Positions 8,634-18,565 are shown, counted from the first letter of the stretch. The stretch is 51,128 nucleotides of DNA from JALYUA01 sp038229875 (GCA_038229875.1 JBBROA010000014.1:1-51128), one strand, 5' to 3'. Program-made: numbers and translations. Notes: generated from the sequence alone by a model not told the origin.

Positions 8634-11600
8634 GTGGCCGTTCAACCTCTCCTTCCATTCGACGCGGAGCCCGTGCCCGCCTCGCCTCCTGAGGCTCCGC
8701 CGAGCCCGCCGCAGTCTTCCCCGGCGCTGCGGGTCGAGCCGCCGCCGCCGCCGCCGCCGCCGCGGCCGCCGCCCGCGCCACCAGCGACGTCGACGCTGAT
8801 CGACTCGCTGAAGCGGCTGGCACTGGAGCATCCGCTCGACGAAAAAGTCCTGCTCGCCCCCTCGCTTCTCGTCGGCCACCAGATCGTCGAACGCCTCGCG
8901 CGCTCGGGCGGCCTCGTCCTGAACCTCCGGGTCGAGACTCTTCGGACGCTGGCGCACGCGGTCGCCGGACCGGCGATCGCCCGCGAGGGGGCGAGACTCC
9001 TGTCGCGCGCCCAGGCGCTCGCGCTGATCGAAGAGGCGTGCGCGAAGAACCTCGACGCCGGGTGCTACTTCGGCGCGCTCGCGGACCGCCCCGGATTCCA
9101 CCGCGCGATCCAGCACGCGTTCGACGAGCTGCGCGCCGCGGGCCTCGCCCCGGGTTCGCTCCCCGCGGGCGCGTTCGCCGATCCTCGCAAGCCGAGGGAG
9201 CTTCGCGCGATCCTCGAGAGCTACGAGTCCGCCCTGCGCGCCGGGAACTGGGTCGATCGCGCGGAGGTCCTCCGCCGCGCGACGGAGCTCGCGGCGCCGT
9301 CGGCAAACGGTCCGCTTTTTCTACTGCCCGAGGCTCTCGACCTGTCTCCGATGGAACGCAGGTTCCTCGAGCGTCTCTCGGGCAATCGTCTGCTCCCGGT
9401 GCCGGCGGACGCGCCCGAGACGTGGGCCGGGCGTGCGGGGAACGCCCGGGTCTTTCGCGCTGCGGGCGAGGAAAACGAGATCCGCGCGGTCTTCCGGTGG
9501 ATCCTCGCGTCCGGGATTCCGTTCGACCAGGCAGAGGTCCTTCACACCGACGCCGCGACATATCCGGCGCTCGCGTTCGAGCTCGCGGCGGAGCACGGCG
9601 TGCCCTGCACCTTTGCCGGCGGAATCGCGGCGGCGTTCACTCGGCCGGCAAGAGCGGCGCTCGCGTATCTGCGCTGGATCGGAAACGGTTTTCAGGCCGA
9701 GATCCTTCGCGAGGCGCTCGCGTCCGGGGTTCTGACGCTTCCGAAGGGGGTGTCTCGCGTGGGTCCCCTCGCGGCCGCGCGCGAGATGCGGCGGGCCGGC
9801 ATCGGGTGGGGTCGTGAGAGGCACCTCGCGGCGCTCGAGCGGCGCGCCGCGGAAATCTCGTTCCGTAAGGCGCGTCCCGAAGAAGACGAAGACTCCGAGG
9901 CCCGAAAGGCCTGGCGGGAACGGCGACTCGCCGCGCTCGCCGGAGCCAGGACGTTTCTTTCCCGCGCTCTGTCCCTCGCTCCGGTAGAAAATCAGATCGA
10001 TCTCGGCTCCCTTTCCCGGGGAGCGCGCGACTTCGTCCGGGAGTTCGCGCGCGTGACGGGAGACCTCGACGCCGCTTCCTCCGCCGCTTTAGAAAAGCTG
10101 TTCCGCGAATTCGAATCTCTCTCCGGGGCGTCGGTCGCGCTGCCCCGGGCAGTCGCGCGGCTCGAAGACGCCGTGCTCGCTCTGCACCTGTCCTCGGACC
10201 GGCCGCGCCCGGGCAGGCTGCATTTCGCCGAGTTTCGGTCCGGCGGCTTCTCGGGCCGGCCGCACACGTTCCTCCTGGGTCTCGACGAGAAGAGGCATCC
10301 CGGAGGCGGCCGGGAGGATCCCGTCCTCTCGGACGAAGAGCGCCGGCAGATCAACGACCTCTCGTCCGCGGGACTGCCTCTCGCACCCGATCGTTCGCGC
10401 GAGACCGCCCAGGCGCTTCGGGCCACAGTCGCCCGGCTGCGGGGTGCGGTCACCTTCGGATACGCCGGGTGGGGGTTGCGGGATCTCGCCAATCCCGGCG
10501 AGGTCTTCCCCTCCCCCTTTCTGCTGGACGCGTTCCGGCTGCGCGCCGGAGAGTCGAATGCCGACTACCGGCGGCTTTCGGAGGTGCTCGGTGAGGGGGA
10601 AAGCTTCGTTCCCGCCGCCCCCGAAGCGCTCGACGAAACGGAGTGGTGGCTCGCGCGCATCGGCGACCGCCGCGGTGCCGCGGTGGAGACCGAGATCGCT
10701 TCCCTTTATCCATGGCTCGACGATGGCCTCGCCGCCAAAACGGCGCGACGCTCCTCCGACCTCACTCCGTGGGACGGCGTCTTTGGCTCTCCAACTCCGG
10801 AGCTCGATCCCCGAACGAACGGACAGCCGATGTCCGCGTCTCGGATCCAGGCGCTCGCCGATTGCCCCTTCGGTTACTTCCTGCGCCACGTTCTCAAGTT
10901 GGAGCCGCCCGACGAGCCGGAAGAAAAGAACTCGGAGTGGCTGGATAGCCGGACTTCCGGCAGCCTCATCCACGGAATCTTCCGGGAGTTCCTGGAGGAG
11001 CTGACCGCCCGCGGGCGCCGGCCCGCGTACCCCGATGACCTCGAAGCGCTGGAGGCCCTCGCGGATCGCGAGCTCGTCAAGATGCGCAAGTCGGTGCCGC
11101 CGCGCAGCGAGCTCGCGTTCTCCCTCCGCCGAGAGGACGTCCGATTTGCCTGTCGCACATTTCTGATGTCCGAAGCGGCGCGCGCCGGGGATGTCGAACC
11201 CTTCGCCTTCGAGGTCTCGTTTGGAATTTCCGACCCGGAGAAACCGTCGGCGGATGCCGAGCCGGTGGAGATCCAGCTCGGAGGAGGCCGATCCATCAGG
11301 CTGAGAGGCGCCATCGACCGCGTCGACCGGGACCCCCAGGGTCAATTCCATATCTGGGATTACAAGACGGGCACCGCCTTCTATACGCACGAGCATCTCG
11401 GAATTGCCGGAGGAAAACAGATCCAGCCGGCCCTCTACGGGCTCGCCTGGCAGGCGCTGCTCGCCCGCCGGGGGGAAACAGCCGATGTCGCGGGGTCGGG
11501 ATACTTTTTCCCCGGACGCAAGGGACTCGGCGAACGCTTCCCGATTCCCTATTCCGAAGAGGAGACCCGAAAGGCCCTGAACACCGTTTTCGACATGCTC

Positions 11601-11771
11601 GCCGCGGGGGCCTTCCCCCATACCCCCGACAAGGATTCCGATTGCTTCGCGTGCAAGGAGCTCACGGCTTTCTGCGCCGACCGCGAGGAGTCCGGCAAAA
11701 CGAGCAAGATCAAGATCGTGAAGAGCTCGGATCCCGTGATCGCCGCATGGAGAACTCTTCGTGACGTCTGA
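8634..11771 (+). CDS. addB: AddB-like subunit of a helicase-nuclease (PD-(D/E)XK nuclease)
   Basis: This is the likely partner of AddA in double-strand-break end processing. The first 60 residues include a proline tract encoded by a CCG triplet run near 8742-8770. The N-terminal KVLLAPSLLVGHQIVERLA lacks a Walker A motif, as in the AddB forms with an inactive helicase half. The C-terminal nuclease shows SGSLIHGIFREFLEEL, the acidic GAIDRVDRD and the DYKTGT motif. ALADCPFGYFLRHVLKLE and C-terminal DCFACKELTAFC supply cysteines that probably bind an Fe-S cluster. The GTG start lacks a strong ribosome site and is uncertain. It overlaps addA by 11 bp. Confidence 0.85.
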   Translation: MAVQPLLPFDAEPVPASPPEAPPSPPQSSPALRVEPPPPPPPPRPPPAPPATSTLIDSLKRLALEHPLDEKVLLAPSLLVGHQIVERLARSGGLVLNLRVETLRTLAHAVAGPAIAREGARLLSRAQALALIEEACAKNLDAGCYFGALADRPGFHRAIQHAFDELRAAGLAPGSLPAGAFADPRKPRELRAILESYESALRAGNWVDRAEVLRRATELAAPSANGPLFLLPEALDLSPMERRFLERLSGNRLLPVPADAPETWAGRAGNARVFRAAGEENEIRAVFRWILASGIPFDQAEVLHTDAATYPALAFELAAEHGVPCTFAGGIAAAFTRPARAALAYLRWIGNGFQAEILREALASGVLTLPKGVSRVGPLAAAREMRRAGIGWGRERHLAALERRAAEISFRKARPEEDEDSEARKAWRERRLAALAGARTFLSRALSLAPVENQIDLGSLSRGARDFVREFARVTGDLDAASSAALEKLFREFESLSGASVALPRAVARLEDAVLALHLSSDRPRPGRLHFAEFRSGGFSGRPHTFLLGLDEKRHPGGGREDPVLSDEERRQINDLSSAGLPLAPDRSRETAQALRATVARLRGAVTFGYAGWGLRDLANPGEVFPSPFLLDAFRLRAGESNADYRRLSEVLGEGESFVPAAPEALDETEWWLARIGDRRGAAVETEIASLYPWLDDGLAAKTARRSSDLTPWDGVFGSPTPELDPRTNGQPMSASRIQALADCPFGYFLRHVLKLEPPDEPEEKNSEWLDSRTSGSLIHGIFREFLEELTARGRRPAYPDDLEALEALADRELVKMRKSVPPRSELAFSLRREDVRFACRTFLMSEAARAGDVEPFAFEVSFGISDPEKPSADAEPVEIQLGGGRSIRLRGAIDRVDRDPQGQFHIWDYKTGTAFYTHEHLGIAGGKQIQPALYGLAWQALLARRGETADVAGSGYFFPGRKGLGERFPIPYSEEETRKALNTVFDMLAAGAFPHTPDKDSDCFACKELTAFCADREESGKTSKIKIVKSSDPVIAAWRTLRDV

Positions 11772-14700
11772 GCTCCCCGACGGCGCCGCGCGCTCGAAGA
11801 TCCGGGCGGCGGTCGATCGAAACCTCCTCGTCGAGGCCGCTGCCGGAACGGGAAAGACGACGAGCCTCGTCCAACGAATGGTCGCGCTCGTGGCCGGCGG
11901 CGTTCCGGTCAGCCGCATCTGCGCGGTGACGTTCACGATCAAGGCGGCCGCGCAGCTCGACCAGAAGTTTCAGAACGCGCTGGAGCAGGCGTCGAGAGAC
12001 GAGACGGAGCCGGCGCGGCGGGTCCTGCTCGAGACGGCGCTCGCCAGCCTCGACGCCTGCTTCATCGGAACGATCCATGCCTTCTGCTCGAGGCTGCTGA
12101 GGGAGAGGCCGGTCGAGGCGGGGCTCGATCCGGGGTTTGAAGAGATGGACGAAGCGGAGGATGAGGCGGAGCGCTCCGAAGCGTGGCGCCGCTTCGGAGA
12201 CCGGCTGTTTTCCGAAGGGAGTCCGATCCTCGCGCGTGTCCTCGAGGCGGGGATGGAATTAAAGGACCTCCGCGAGGCGTACAACGTCCTTTGTGAGAAC
12301 GGCGACGCGGAGGCGGCGTCTGCACCCCCCGGCCCGCCCCCGGATCTTTCCCGGGTCCGCCCCAGCCTCGAAGCGTTCCTGGATCTGGCCGCCCCGGCGA
12401 TCCCCGTCACGGTGCCAGCCGAGGGCTGGGACAAGCTTCAGTCCGGGATCCGGAAGGCGGATCGGATGCGCCGGCTGTTGAATCTCGACTCGACCCCCGA
12501 TCTCGTCTCGGTTCTCCGAGAGCTCGACCGCTCCGGCGAGTTCAAGGCGAAGCGCTGGCCGGGCGGGAAAGCCGCCGCGGAAAAAGTCGCGGAACGGCTG
12601 GAGGAGTTCTGCGCCGACGTCATCACCCCGTCGTTGCGAGCCTGGCAGGAGTACCTCCATCCGATTGCCCTCGCCGCGATTGTGCCCGCCGCGCGGGAAT
12701 ACGCCGCGTGGCGGCGCCGGGAGGGACGGGTCAACTTCCAGGATCAGCTTCTCTCGGCGCGCGATCTGCTGCGCGAACACCCGCACGTCCGGCGCGCCCT
12801 CCAGGAGCGATTCACTCCCGTGCTGGTCGACGAGTTTCAGGACACCGATCCCATTCAGGCGGAGGTTCTCCTCTATCTCACGGGCAGCGACATCGAGGAA
12901 AAAGACTGGCGAAAGTTGAAACCCCTCCCTGGCTCGCTGTTCGTCGTCGGAGATCCGAAGCAATCAATCTACCGGTTTCGGCGCGCGGACATTCAGACGT
13001 ACAACACGGTGGCCGGCATTCTCGAGAAATCCGGAGGCGAAGTGCTCCGGCTGTCCACGAATTTCCGTTCGACCGCCGAGATCTGCGGGTGGGCCAATCG
13101 ACTCTTTCAGGGCATCTTTCCGGAATCCGGAACGCCCTCCCAGGCGGCGCACGTGCCGCTCGCGGTGTTTTCGGAGCAGACCGCCCGGGATCTCGGGATC
13201 CACCGGCTGGAAGTTCCCTTTTCTCGCGCGGCGGAAATGGCGGAGCAGGACGCGAAGCGGATCGCGGATGTCGTCGGCGCCGCGCTCCAGGGAAAGGCGC
13301 CATTCGGCGAAGGGGGCGCAAAGCCTTCCGACTTCCTGATCGTGACCCGGCGCCGAAGGCACCTTCCCGCCTACGCGCGCGCGCTGGAGGGGCTCGGCAT
13401 TCCTTATGAGATCGCCGGAGGGGGCGCGTTCAAGGAATCCGACGAGATCGCCGCGCTGCTGTCTGCGATCCAGGCGGTGGCGGACCCCGATGACTCGACC
13501 GCTCTCGTCGCTACTCTTCGTGGACCCCTTTTCGGAATCGAGGATGAATGCCTGTATCGATTTCAACGCGCGGGTGGCCGCTTCGATTTTCGGACCTCTC
13601 CCGCGGCGAGCGAGGACGCCCGGATTCGCCGCGCCTTCGGTCTTCTTCGCGAGGGAGCCGAGTTCGCTGACACCCTCCCGCCGGCGGCCGCACTCTCCCG
13701 GTTCGTGGAACGCATCGGCTTGACCGCGCTCGCGGCGGGAGGATCTCTCGGAGACGCCCGCGCAGGAAATCTCCTGAAGGCCATGGCCGCCGCTCGCGAG
13801 CTCTCCCGCGAACGACTCTCGTACCCGGAGATCGTCCGACGCCTGAGGGACCTCACGAGGGCGAGGGACGTCGAAGAGATGGTGACGCGCCCCGGGCGCG
13901 CCGACGTCGTCCGCCTCATGACCCTCCACCGCGCCAAGGGGCTCGAGGCACGAGTGGTGTTTCTGGCGGACCCCAGCGACGCCAATCCCCCTCCGCCGAA
14001 TGTCTGGATCGACCGCTCCACGGATCCCGCGCTCGCCCACATTCTCGTTCAGCGCGACACGGGCGCCCGTTCGAAGGATGAGATCGCGCGGCCTCTCGGC
14101 TGGGACGAGAAAGAAGCGCGAGAAGAGGAGTTCCTAGCTCGCGAAACCGAGCGGCTTCTCTACGTCGCCGCGACACGGGCCCAGGAAGGGCTCGTGGTGA
14201 GCTTCCGCCGAAACAAGGATGGAAAAATTGGCGGCCCGTGGGTCGCTCTCAATTCTTTCGTTACGAACCACCTTCCCGAAGTCGAACCGGAGCCGGCGGT
14301 TCCCGGGAAGAGCGCCTCGGCCAAGGAAACTGCAGCGGCGCTCAAGGAGCTTCGCGCACGACGAAAGACTCGCGTCGCAGTTTCGGCTGAGCCGTCGTAC
14401 TCGGCGGTGAGCGTCACGACAATTGCCCACGCGCTCGCGGATCCCGCGCTCAGGCCTTTCGCCGCGTCGACGGGAAAGGGGATGTCGTGGGGCAGCGCCC
14501 TGCACCGACTGCTCGAAGCGGCGATGCGGGACCCGACGCTCGACCTGCGCTCGTACGCGGTCAACGTGCTCGCCGAGGAAGAGCGGCCTCCCGAGGATCT
14601 CGAGGAGGCGCTCGCCGCGGTCGAGGGCGTACGGCGATCGCCTCTCTGGAAACAGGCGCTCGCCTCCCGGCGTTGCCTGGTCGAGGTGCCGTTCGCGGTC

Positions 14701-14985
14701 TCGGTTCCTTCCTCCGATCTGGGCGTGACCGAGGGGCCCGCGGAGACGCTTCTGACCGGCGCGATCGACCTCGTGTTCGAGGAGGACTCCGGGTGGGTCC
14801 TGATCGACTACAAATCCGATACCGTCGCCGGGAACCGCGATGCGCTGGTGCGGTTTTACGAGCCGCAGATCGCCCACTACAGGCAACGCTGGCGCGAGCT
14901 GACCCGCCGCCCGACGCGAGCCGGGCTGTTCTTCGTCCAGACGGGCGAAACAGTCTGGCTGAAGGACGAAGGCGCTTCCGAGTAG
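11761..14985 (+). CDS. addA: AddA-like UvrD-family helicase with C-terminal nuclease
   Basis: The 1074-residue protein has all main SF1 helicase motifs: Walker A EAAAGTGKTT near residue 25, motif II LVDEFQDTDP, motif III VGDPKQSIYRFRRAD, motif V VRLMTLHRAKGLEARVVF and motif VI LLYVAATRAQEGL. The C-terminus carries a RecB-type nuclease (LLTGAIDLVFEEDSGWVLIDYKSDTV). The GTG start lies inside the end of addB, so the two are translationally coupled. The pair fits an AddAB recombination enzyme that resects DNA ends to load RecA. No RecC- or RecD-like gene is present. Confidence 0.92.
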   Translation: MTSELPDGAARSKIRAAVDRNLLVEAAAGTGKTTSLVQRMVALVAGGVPVSRICAVTFTIKAAAQLDQKFQNALEQASRDETEPARRVLLETALASLDACFIGTIHAFCSRLLRERPVEAGLDPGFEEMDEAEDEAERSEAWRRFGDRLFSEGSPILARVLEAGMELKDLREAYNVLCENGDAEAASAPPGPPPDLSRVRPSLEAFLDLAAPAIPVTVPAEGWDKLQSGIRKADRMRRLLNLDSTPDLVSVLRELDRSGEFKAKRWPGGKAAAEKVAERLEEFCADVITPSLRAWQEYLHPIALAAIVPAAREYAAWRRREGRVNFQDQLLSARDLLREHPHVRRALQERFTPVLVDEFQDTDPIQAEVLLYLTGSDIEEKDWRKLKPLPGSLFVVGDPKQSIYRFRRADIQTYNTVAGILEKSGGEVLRLSTNFRSTAEICGWANRLFQGIFPESGTPSQAAHVPLAVFSEQTARDLGIHRLEVPFSRAAEMAEQDAKRIADVVGAALQGKAPFGEGGAKPSDFLIVTRRRRHLPAYARALEGLGIPYEIAGGGAFKESDEIAALLSAIQAVADPDDSTALVATLRGPLFGIEDECLYRFQRAGGRFDFRTSPAASEDARIRRAFGLLREGAEFADTLPPAAALSRFVERIGLTALAAGGSLGDARAGNLLKAMAAARELSRERLSYPEIVRRLRDLTRARDVEEMVTRPGRADVVRLMTLHRAKGLEARVVFLADPSDANPPPPNVWIDRSTDPALAHILVQRDTGARSKDEIARPLGWDEKEAREEEFLARETERLLYVAATRAQEGLVVSFRRNKDGKIGGPWVALNSFVTNHLPEVEPEPAVPGKSASAKETAAALKELRARRKTRVAVSAEPSYSAVSVTTIAHALADPALRPFAASTGKGMSWGSALHRLLEAAMRDPTLDLRSYAVNVLAEEERPPEDLEEALAAVEGVRRSPLWKQALASRRCLVEVPFAVSVPSSDLGVTEGPAETLLTGAIDLVFEEDSGWVLIDYKSDTVAGNRDALVRFYEPQIAHYRQRWRELTRRPTRAGLFFVQTGETVWLKDEGASE

Positions 14986-15288
14986 GGACCTCGCCCACGA
15001 AGATGCCGGTCCTTCTCTCTGTGAGGGATATCCGGTCGTAGCCCCGGTTGTTCCTGCTCCCCTCCCTCGCTTTGCGCCGAGGGAGGACCACCCAACGGGG
15101 GCGCAAAAAAAGGACGCTGACGGGAATAGGACTCTGTTCTCTCTGTCGAGGGCGGGTCTTCTGAATGGAACGCCGCAGCCGGTTCCAGCTCCTGAACCTG
15201 CCCATCCCGTCACTTCGTAATTAGGTTTGACAGAAGGCGAACCGTCGGCGCAAAAGCGTCGTTCGCCCAGTGAAAGAGGTGCTCTGAA
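14986..15288. other. 303-bp intergenic region between addA and lon
   Basis: I see no gene. A 9-bp inverted repeat, CCTCCCTCG (15061-15069) with CGAGGGAGG (15078-15086), could form a hairpin but has no T-run after it on the + strand. Part of its loop, TTTGCGCC, can instead pair with GGCGCAAA just downstream, so two exclusive folds exist. A TTGACA at 15227 resembles a -35 box, but I find no convincing -10 at 16-18 bp. No CIRCE (TTAGCACTC) or sigma-32-like heat-shock site is seen. Confidence 0.5.
15236..15267 (+). promoter_or_regulatory. Hairpin in the lon leader
   Basis: GGCGAAC at 15236-15242 pairs perfectly with GTTCGCC at 15261-15267, and within it CGC-AAAA-GCG forms a capped inner stem. 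The structure ends about 7 bases before the AGAGG ribosome site of lon. It could affect mRNA stability or translation of this stress protease. The fold is visible, but its function is inferred. Confidence 0.5.
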
Positions 15289-17787
15289 ATGTCCGAGATG
15301 CTGACTCTCCCCGTGGTTCCCATGCGGAACTCGGTTCTTCTGCCGGGCGTCGCCCTGCCGATCGCGGCAGGCCGGCCAGGAACCCTCCGGGCTATCGAGG
15401 CGGCCCTGACCGATCCCGAGCGGCGCGTCTTCGCCGTGGCCCAGCGGCAGGATGGCGACGAGGTCACTCCCGAAGGGCTCTACACGATCGGCACCATCGC
15501 GACACTCGGGTCGGTCCAGCGGGGGCTCGGCGGAATCCGTCTCGTCCTCGAAGGGCAGGGCCGCGGGATCGCGATGCGCATCGCCGCGAAGAAGGGTTAC
15601 CTCGAGGCGCAGGTGAGCGCGGCGGCCGAAATGCTTCCGCTCGATGCGCGCGACGCCGCATTTCTGGGCCTTCATCGCGAGGCGCGCGAGCGCGCCGCGG
15701 AGCTCGGCCGCAAGATGGGCCTTCCGAACGAGGCCATCGAACAGATCCTGGCCGAGGTCGACGAGCCCGGCAAGCTGGCCGACGTCGTCGCCGGCTACAT
15801 CGACATCCCCGTCTCGGAGCGACAGTCGCTTCTCGAGACGCTTTCCGTCGAGGACCGCCTCCGGCGCGTGCTCGTGCACGTCCAGCGGCACATCGACGTG
15901 CTCTCCGCGCAGGAGGACATCCAGTCCAAGGTGAAGGAAGAGATCGGCAGCCGCCAGCGCGAGGCGTATCTGCGCGAGCAGATGCGCGCCATCCAGAAGG
16001 AGCTCGGCGAGGGCGAAGGTGCCCAGGACGAAGCTCTCAAGGAGCTTCGCGCGAAGCTCGACTCGCTCGATCTTCCCGAGGAGGCCCGCAAGGAGGTCGA
16101 TCGGGAGTGGCAGAGGCTGACCCGCATCGGCCGGGAGTCGGTCGAGTCGCAGGTGATCCGCACGTATCTCGAGACGGTCTCCGAGCTTCCGTGGAACGTC
16201 CGGAGCGAGGAGCACCTCGACGTGCAGCGCGCGTCCGAAGTCCTCGACCAGGATCACTTCGGCCTCTCGGACGTGAAGGACCGGATCCTGGAGTTCCTGG
16301 CAGTCCGGCAGCTCGCGCAGTCCGCGGGCAGGGAGTCGGAGAAGGAAGAAGCCGAGAAAAAGGCCGCGACCGACTCGGTAGACGGCGCTCCGCAGCCCGG
16401 AGCCGTCAAGGAGGAGGAGAGGCAGTCCGCCCGCGCTCGCGGCCGCATCCTGCTGTTCGCCGGCCCTCCGGGCGTCGGGAAGACTTCGATCGCGAAGTCG
16501 ATCGCCCGCGCGATGGGACGCAAGTACGTCCGCATATCGCTCAGCGGCGCGCGTGACGAGGCGGACATCCGCGGCCACCGGCGCACATACATCGGCGCGC
16601 TCCCCGGCCGAATCATCCAGGGCATGAAGCAGGCGGGCGCGAAGAACCCGGTCTTCCTGCTCGACGAAGTCGACAAGCTCGGCGTCTCTTTCCAGGGGGA
16701 TCCCGCGAGCGCGCTGCTCGAGGTCCTGGACCCGGCGCAGAACGACAGCTTCACGGATCACTACCTCTCGGTGCCGTTCGACCTCTCGGAGGTCCTCTTC
16801 ATCGCGACCGCGAACTTCATTCAGAACATCCCCGGGCCTCTGCTCGACCGGATGGAGATCGTCAATTTCGCCGGGTACACGGAGCAGGAAAAGCTGGCGA
16901 TCGCGCGGAGCTACCTGGTTCCCCGACAGGTCGAGGAGAACGGCCTCGAGAAGGCGCAGCTTCAGATCACCGATGCCGCGCTCTCGGAAGTCATCGCGGC
17001 TTACACGCGGGAATCGGGCGTCCGGCAGCTCGAGCGCGAGCTCGGGAAGCTGGCGCGCAAGGTCGCCCGCCGCATCGCCGCCCGGGAGATCGATTCCTCG
17101 GTCGTCGATCGCGACGACGTCAGAACGCTTCTCGGCCGACCGCGGGTGCATCCCGAGAAGATGGCCCGGGAGGACCAGGTCGGCATCGCGACGGGCATGT
17201 ACTACACGCCGGCCGGCGGCGACATCATGTTCGTCGAGGCTTCGATGATGCGCGGAAAGGGCGAGCTCATCCTGACGGGTCAGCTGGGCGACGTGATGAA
17301 GGAGTCGGCGCGAGCCGCCTGGACCTTCGCGCGGTCGCACGCGGCGTGGCTCGGGATCGAGGAGACCGACTTCGAGCGCGACATTCACATCCACGTCCCC
17401 GCCGGCGCGATCCCGAAAGACGGGCCGTCCGCCGGGATCGCCATGGCCTCGGCGGTCGTCTCGGCGCTCTCCAGGCGGCCGGTGAAGAACGACCTGGCCA
17501 TGACGGGCGAGATCACGATTTCCGGGCGGGTGCTGCCGATCGGCGGCCTGAAGGAGAAGATCCTCGGCGCCGTGCGGGCGGGCATCCGGCACATCCTGAT
17601 CCCGAAAGACAACGAGGCGGACCTCGAGGATCTGACACCGGAAGTCCGCGGTCAGATCGAGGTCTCCGCGGTCGAGACCCTGGCCGAAGCGCTCGCGGTC
17701 ACCCTGCGCGACACGTCGCTCTCGGAAGGTCGCCTGCTCTTCGGGACCGGCGTCCAGCCGGAAGCCGACGGGACTCTCTCGCACTGA
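15289..17787 (+). CDS. lon: ATP-dependent Lon protease
   Basis: The 832-residue protein has the N-terminal substrate domain (TLPVVPMRNSVLLPGVALPI), a coiled middle region, an AAA+ domain with Walker A GPPGVGKT near residues 392-399 and Walker B VFLLDEVDKLG, and the C-terminal peptidase domain. The catalytic pair is Ser714 in KDGPSAG and Lys757 in GGLKEK, at the 43-residue spacing seen in E. coli Lon. A Glu/Lys-rich insert (ESEKEEAEKKAATD) before the Walker A is longer than in E. coli. The role is degradation of misfolded and regulatory cytoplasmic proteins. A strong intrinsic terminator follows. Confidence 0.97.
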   Translation: MSEMLTLPVVPMRNSVLLPGVALPIAAGRPGTLRAIEAALTDPERRVFAVAQRQDGDEVTPEGLYTIGTIATLGSVQRGLGGIRLVLEGQGRGIAMRIAAKKGYLEAQVSAAAEMLPLDARDAAFLGLHREARERAAELGRKMGLPNEAIEQILAEVDEPGKLADVVAGYIDIPVSERQSLLETLSVEDRLRRVLVHVQRHIDVLSAQEDIQSKVKEEIGSRQREAYLREQMRAIQKELGEGEGAQDEALKELRAKLDSLDLPEEARKEVDREWQRLTRIGRESVESQVIRTYLETVSELPWNVRSEEHLDVQRASEVLDQDHFGLSDVKDRILEFLAVRQLAQSAGRESEKEEAEKKAATDSVDGAPQPGAVKEEERQSARARGRILLFAGPPGVGKTSIAKSIARAMGRKYVRISLSGARDEADIRGHRRTYIGALPGRIIQGMKQAGAKNPVFLLDEVDKLGVSFQGDPASALLEVLDPAQNDSFTDHYLSVPFDLSEVLFIATANFIQNIPGPLLDRMEIVNFAGYTEQEKLAIARSYLVPRQVEENGLEKAQLQITDAALSEVIAAYTRESGVRQLERELGKLARKVARRIAAREIDSSVVDRDDVRTLLGRPRVHPEKMAREDQVGIATGMYYTPAGGDIMFVEASMMRGKGELILTGQLGDVMKESARAAWTFARSHAAWLGIEETDFERDIHIHVPAGAIPKDGPSAGIAMASAVVSALSRRPVKNDLAMTGEITISGRVLPIGGLKEKILGAVRAGIRHILIPKDNEADLEDLTPEVRGQIEVSAVETLAEALAVTLRDTSLSEGRLLFGTGVQPEADGTLSH

Positions 17788-17810
17788 GTCTCACAACGAA
17801 GATTTTCAAA

Positions 17811-17835
17811 GGCGGGCTCCGGCCCGCCTTTTTTT
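17811..17835 (+). terminator. Intrinsic terminator of lon
   Basis: A perfect 7-bp GC stem, GGCGGGC / GCCCGCC, with a TCCG tetraloop is followed at once by seven T. It lies 23 bp after the lon stop. The minus-strand side (TTTGAAAA) is weaker but may also help end the convergent CPBP gene. Confidence 0.93.
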
Positions 17836-17851
17836 GTCCCGCCGCGAAAGC

Positions 17852-18565
17852 TCACGAGGGAAAGAGGCCGCCGAAGACGTCTACGGCCGTGTGCGCGATC
17901 ATCGCCGACCGGACGTTGCCCCTCCACCAGGCGAGCAGCCCGAACAGAATCCCGAACAATGTGATCGTGACCATCGGCTTCCAGCCCTGGTATCCGTGCG
18001 AGACCCCGAAGATCGCCGCCTGCAGCATGACGCCGACCGCCCCCGAACCGGCGATCGCTCCGAACTGCCGCTGGAGATATGTCCGGAAGGTGAGCTCCTC
18101 GCTAACGCCGGCGACAACCGAGAGCAAGACCCACGCGATCTTCTCCACGAGAGTGTGCGGAAGGAGAAACCCGGTCTGCGCGTCATCCTGTCCGACGAGC
18201 TGATGGAATCCCAGGAGAAACAGCCGGGACACCGCGACGAACAGGATGGCTACGAGGACGTCCGTAGCCCAGGAACCCGCCCGGACGCCGTCGAGCCCCC
18301 CTTCTTCCACCAGGGAGCGCCCCTGCTTCCGAAGCCCCGCGCGAACGTAACGGACGAGAAGGATCTGCCCCGCCGCGAGGACCGCATATGTGGGAAGCCG
18401 ACTGTCCGGAGCGGCCGACCCGGTCCTTCGACTGGAGGCGCGGCCGGCGGCCGCGATGGCGAGCAGGATAGCGACCAGGATCGCCGTGTGGCGGTTCGAC
18501 GCGAGGCGGCGGCGGAGTTCCTGCACCTCATCACCGTACGGGGAATGGAGTCTCGGCGAAATCAC
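17852..18565 (-). CDS. CPBP-family intramembrane glutamic endopeptidase
   Basis: A 237-residue multi-pass membrane protein with the three CPBP (CAAX protease/Abi) motifs: SEELTFR with Glu156, Glu157 and Arg161; FGVSH with His190; and AHTAVD with His225 and Asp229. About six hydrophobic segments are visible. Family members cleave peptides in the membrane, and in bacteria they range from bacteriocin immunity to unknown roles. The GTG start is divergent from the TetR regulator (79 bp between starts), so control by that regulator is possible. Confidence 0.88.
   Translation of the reverse strand: MISPRLHSPYGDEVQELRRRLASNRHTAILVAILLAIAAAGRASSRRTGSAAPDSRLPTYAVLAAGQILLVRYVRAGLRKQGRSLVEEGGLDGVRAGSWATDVLVAILFVAVSRLFLLGFHQLVGQDDAQTGFLLPHTLVEKIAWVLLSVVAGVSEELTFRTYLQRQFGAIAGSGAVGVMLQAAIFGVSHGYQGWKPMVTITLFGILFGLLAWWRGNVRSAMIAHTAVDVFGGLFPS

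Noticed and set aside
15061..15086. Hairpin after addA as an intrinsic terminator
   Set aside because: The stem is good, but no T-run follows on the + strand. Only a structure is recorded in the gap entry.
15227..15232. TTGACA as the lon promoter -35
   Set aside because: No acceptable -10 is found 16-18 bp downstream, and the region beyond is occupied by a GC hairpin.
14134..17784. 1216-codon open frame on the minus strand opposite addA and lon
   Set aside because: It is a GC-rich shadow. The + strand frames have clear AddA and Lon motifs, and the antisense product is Arg/Asp/Leu-rich with no family features.
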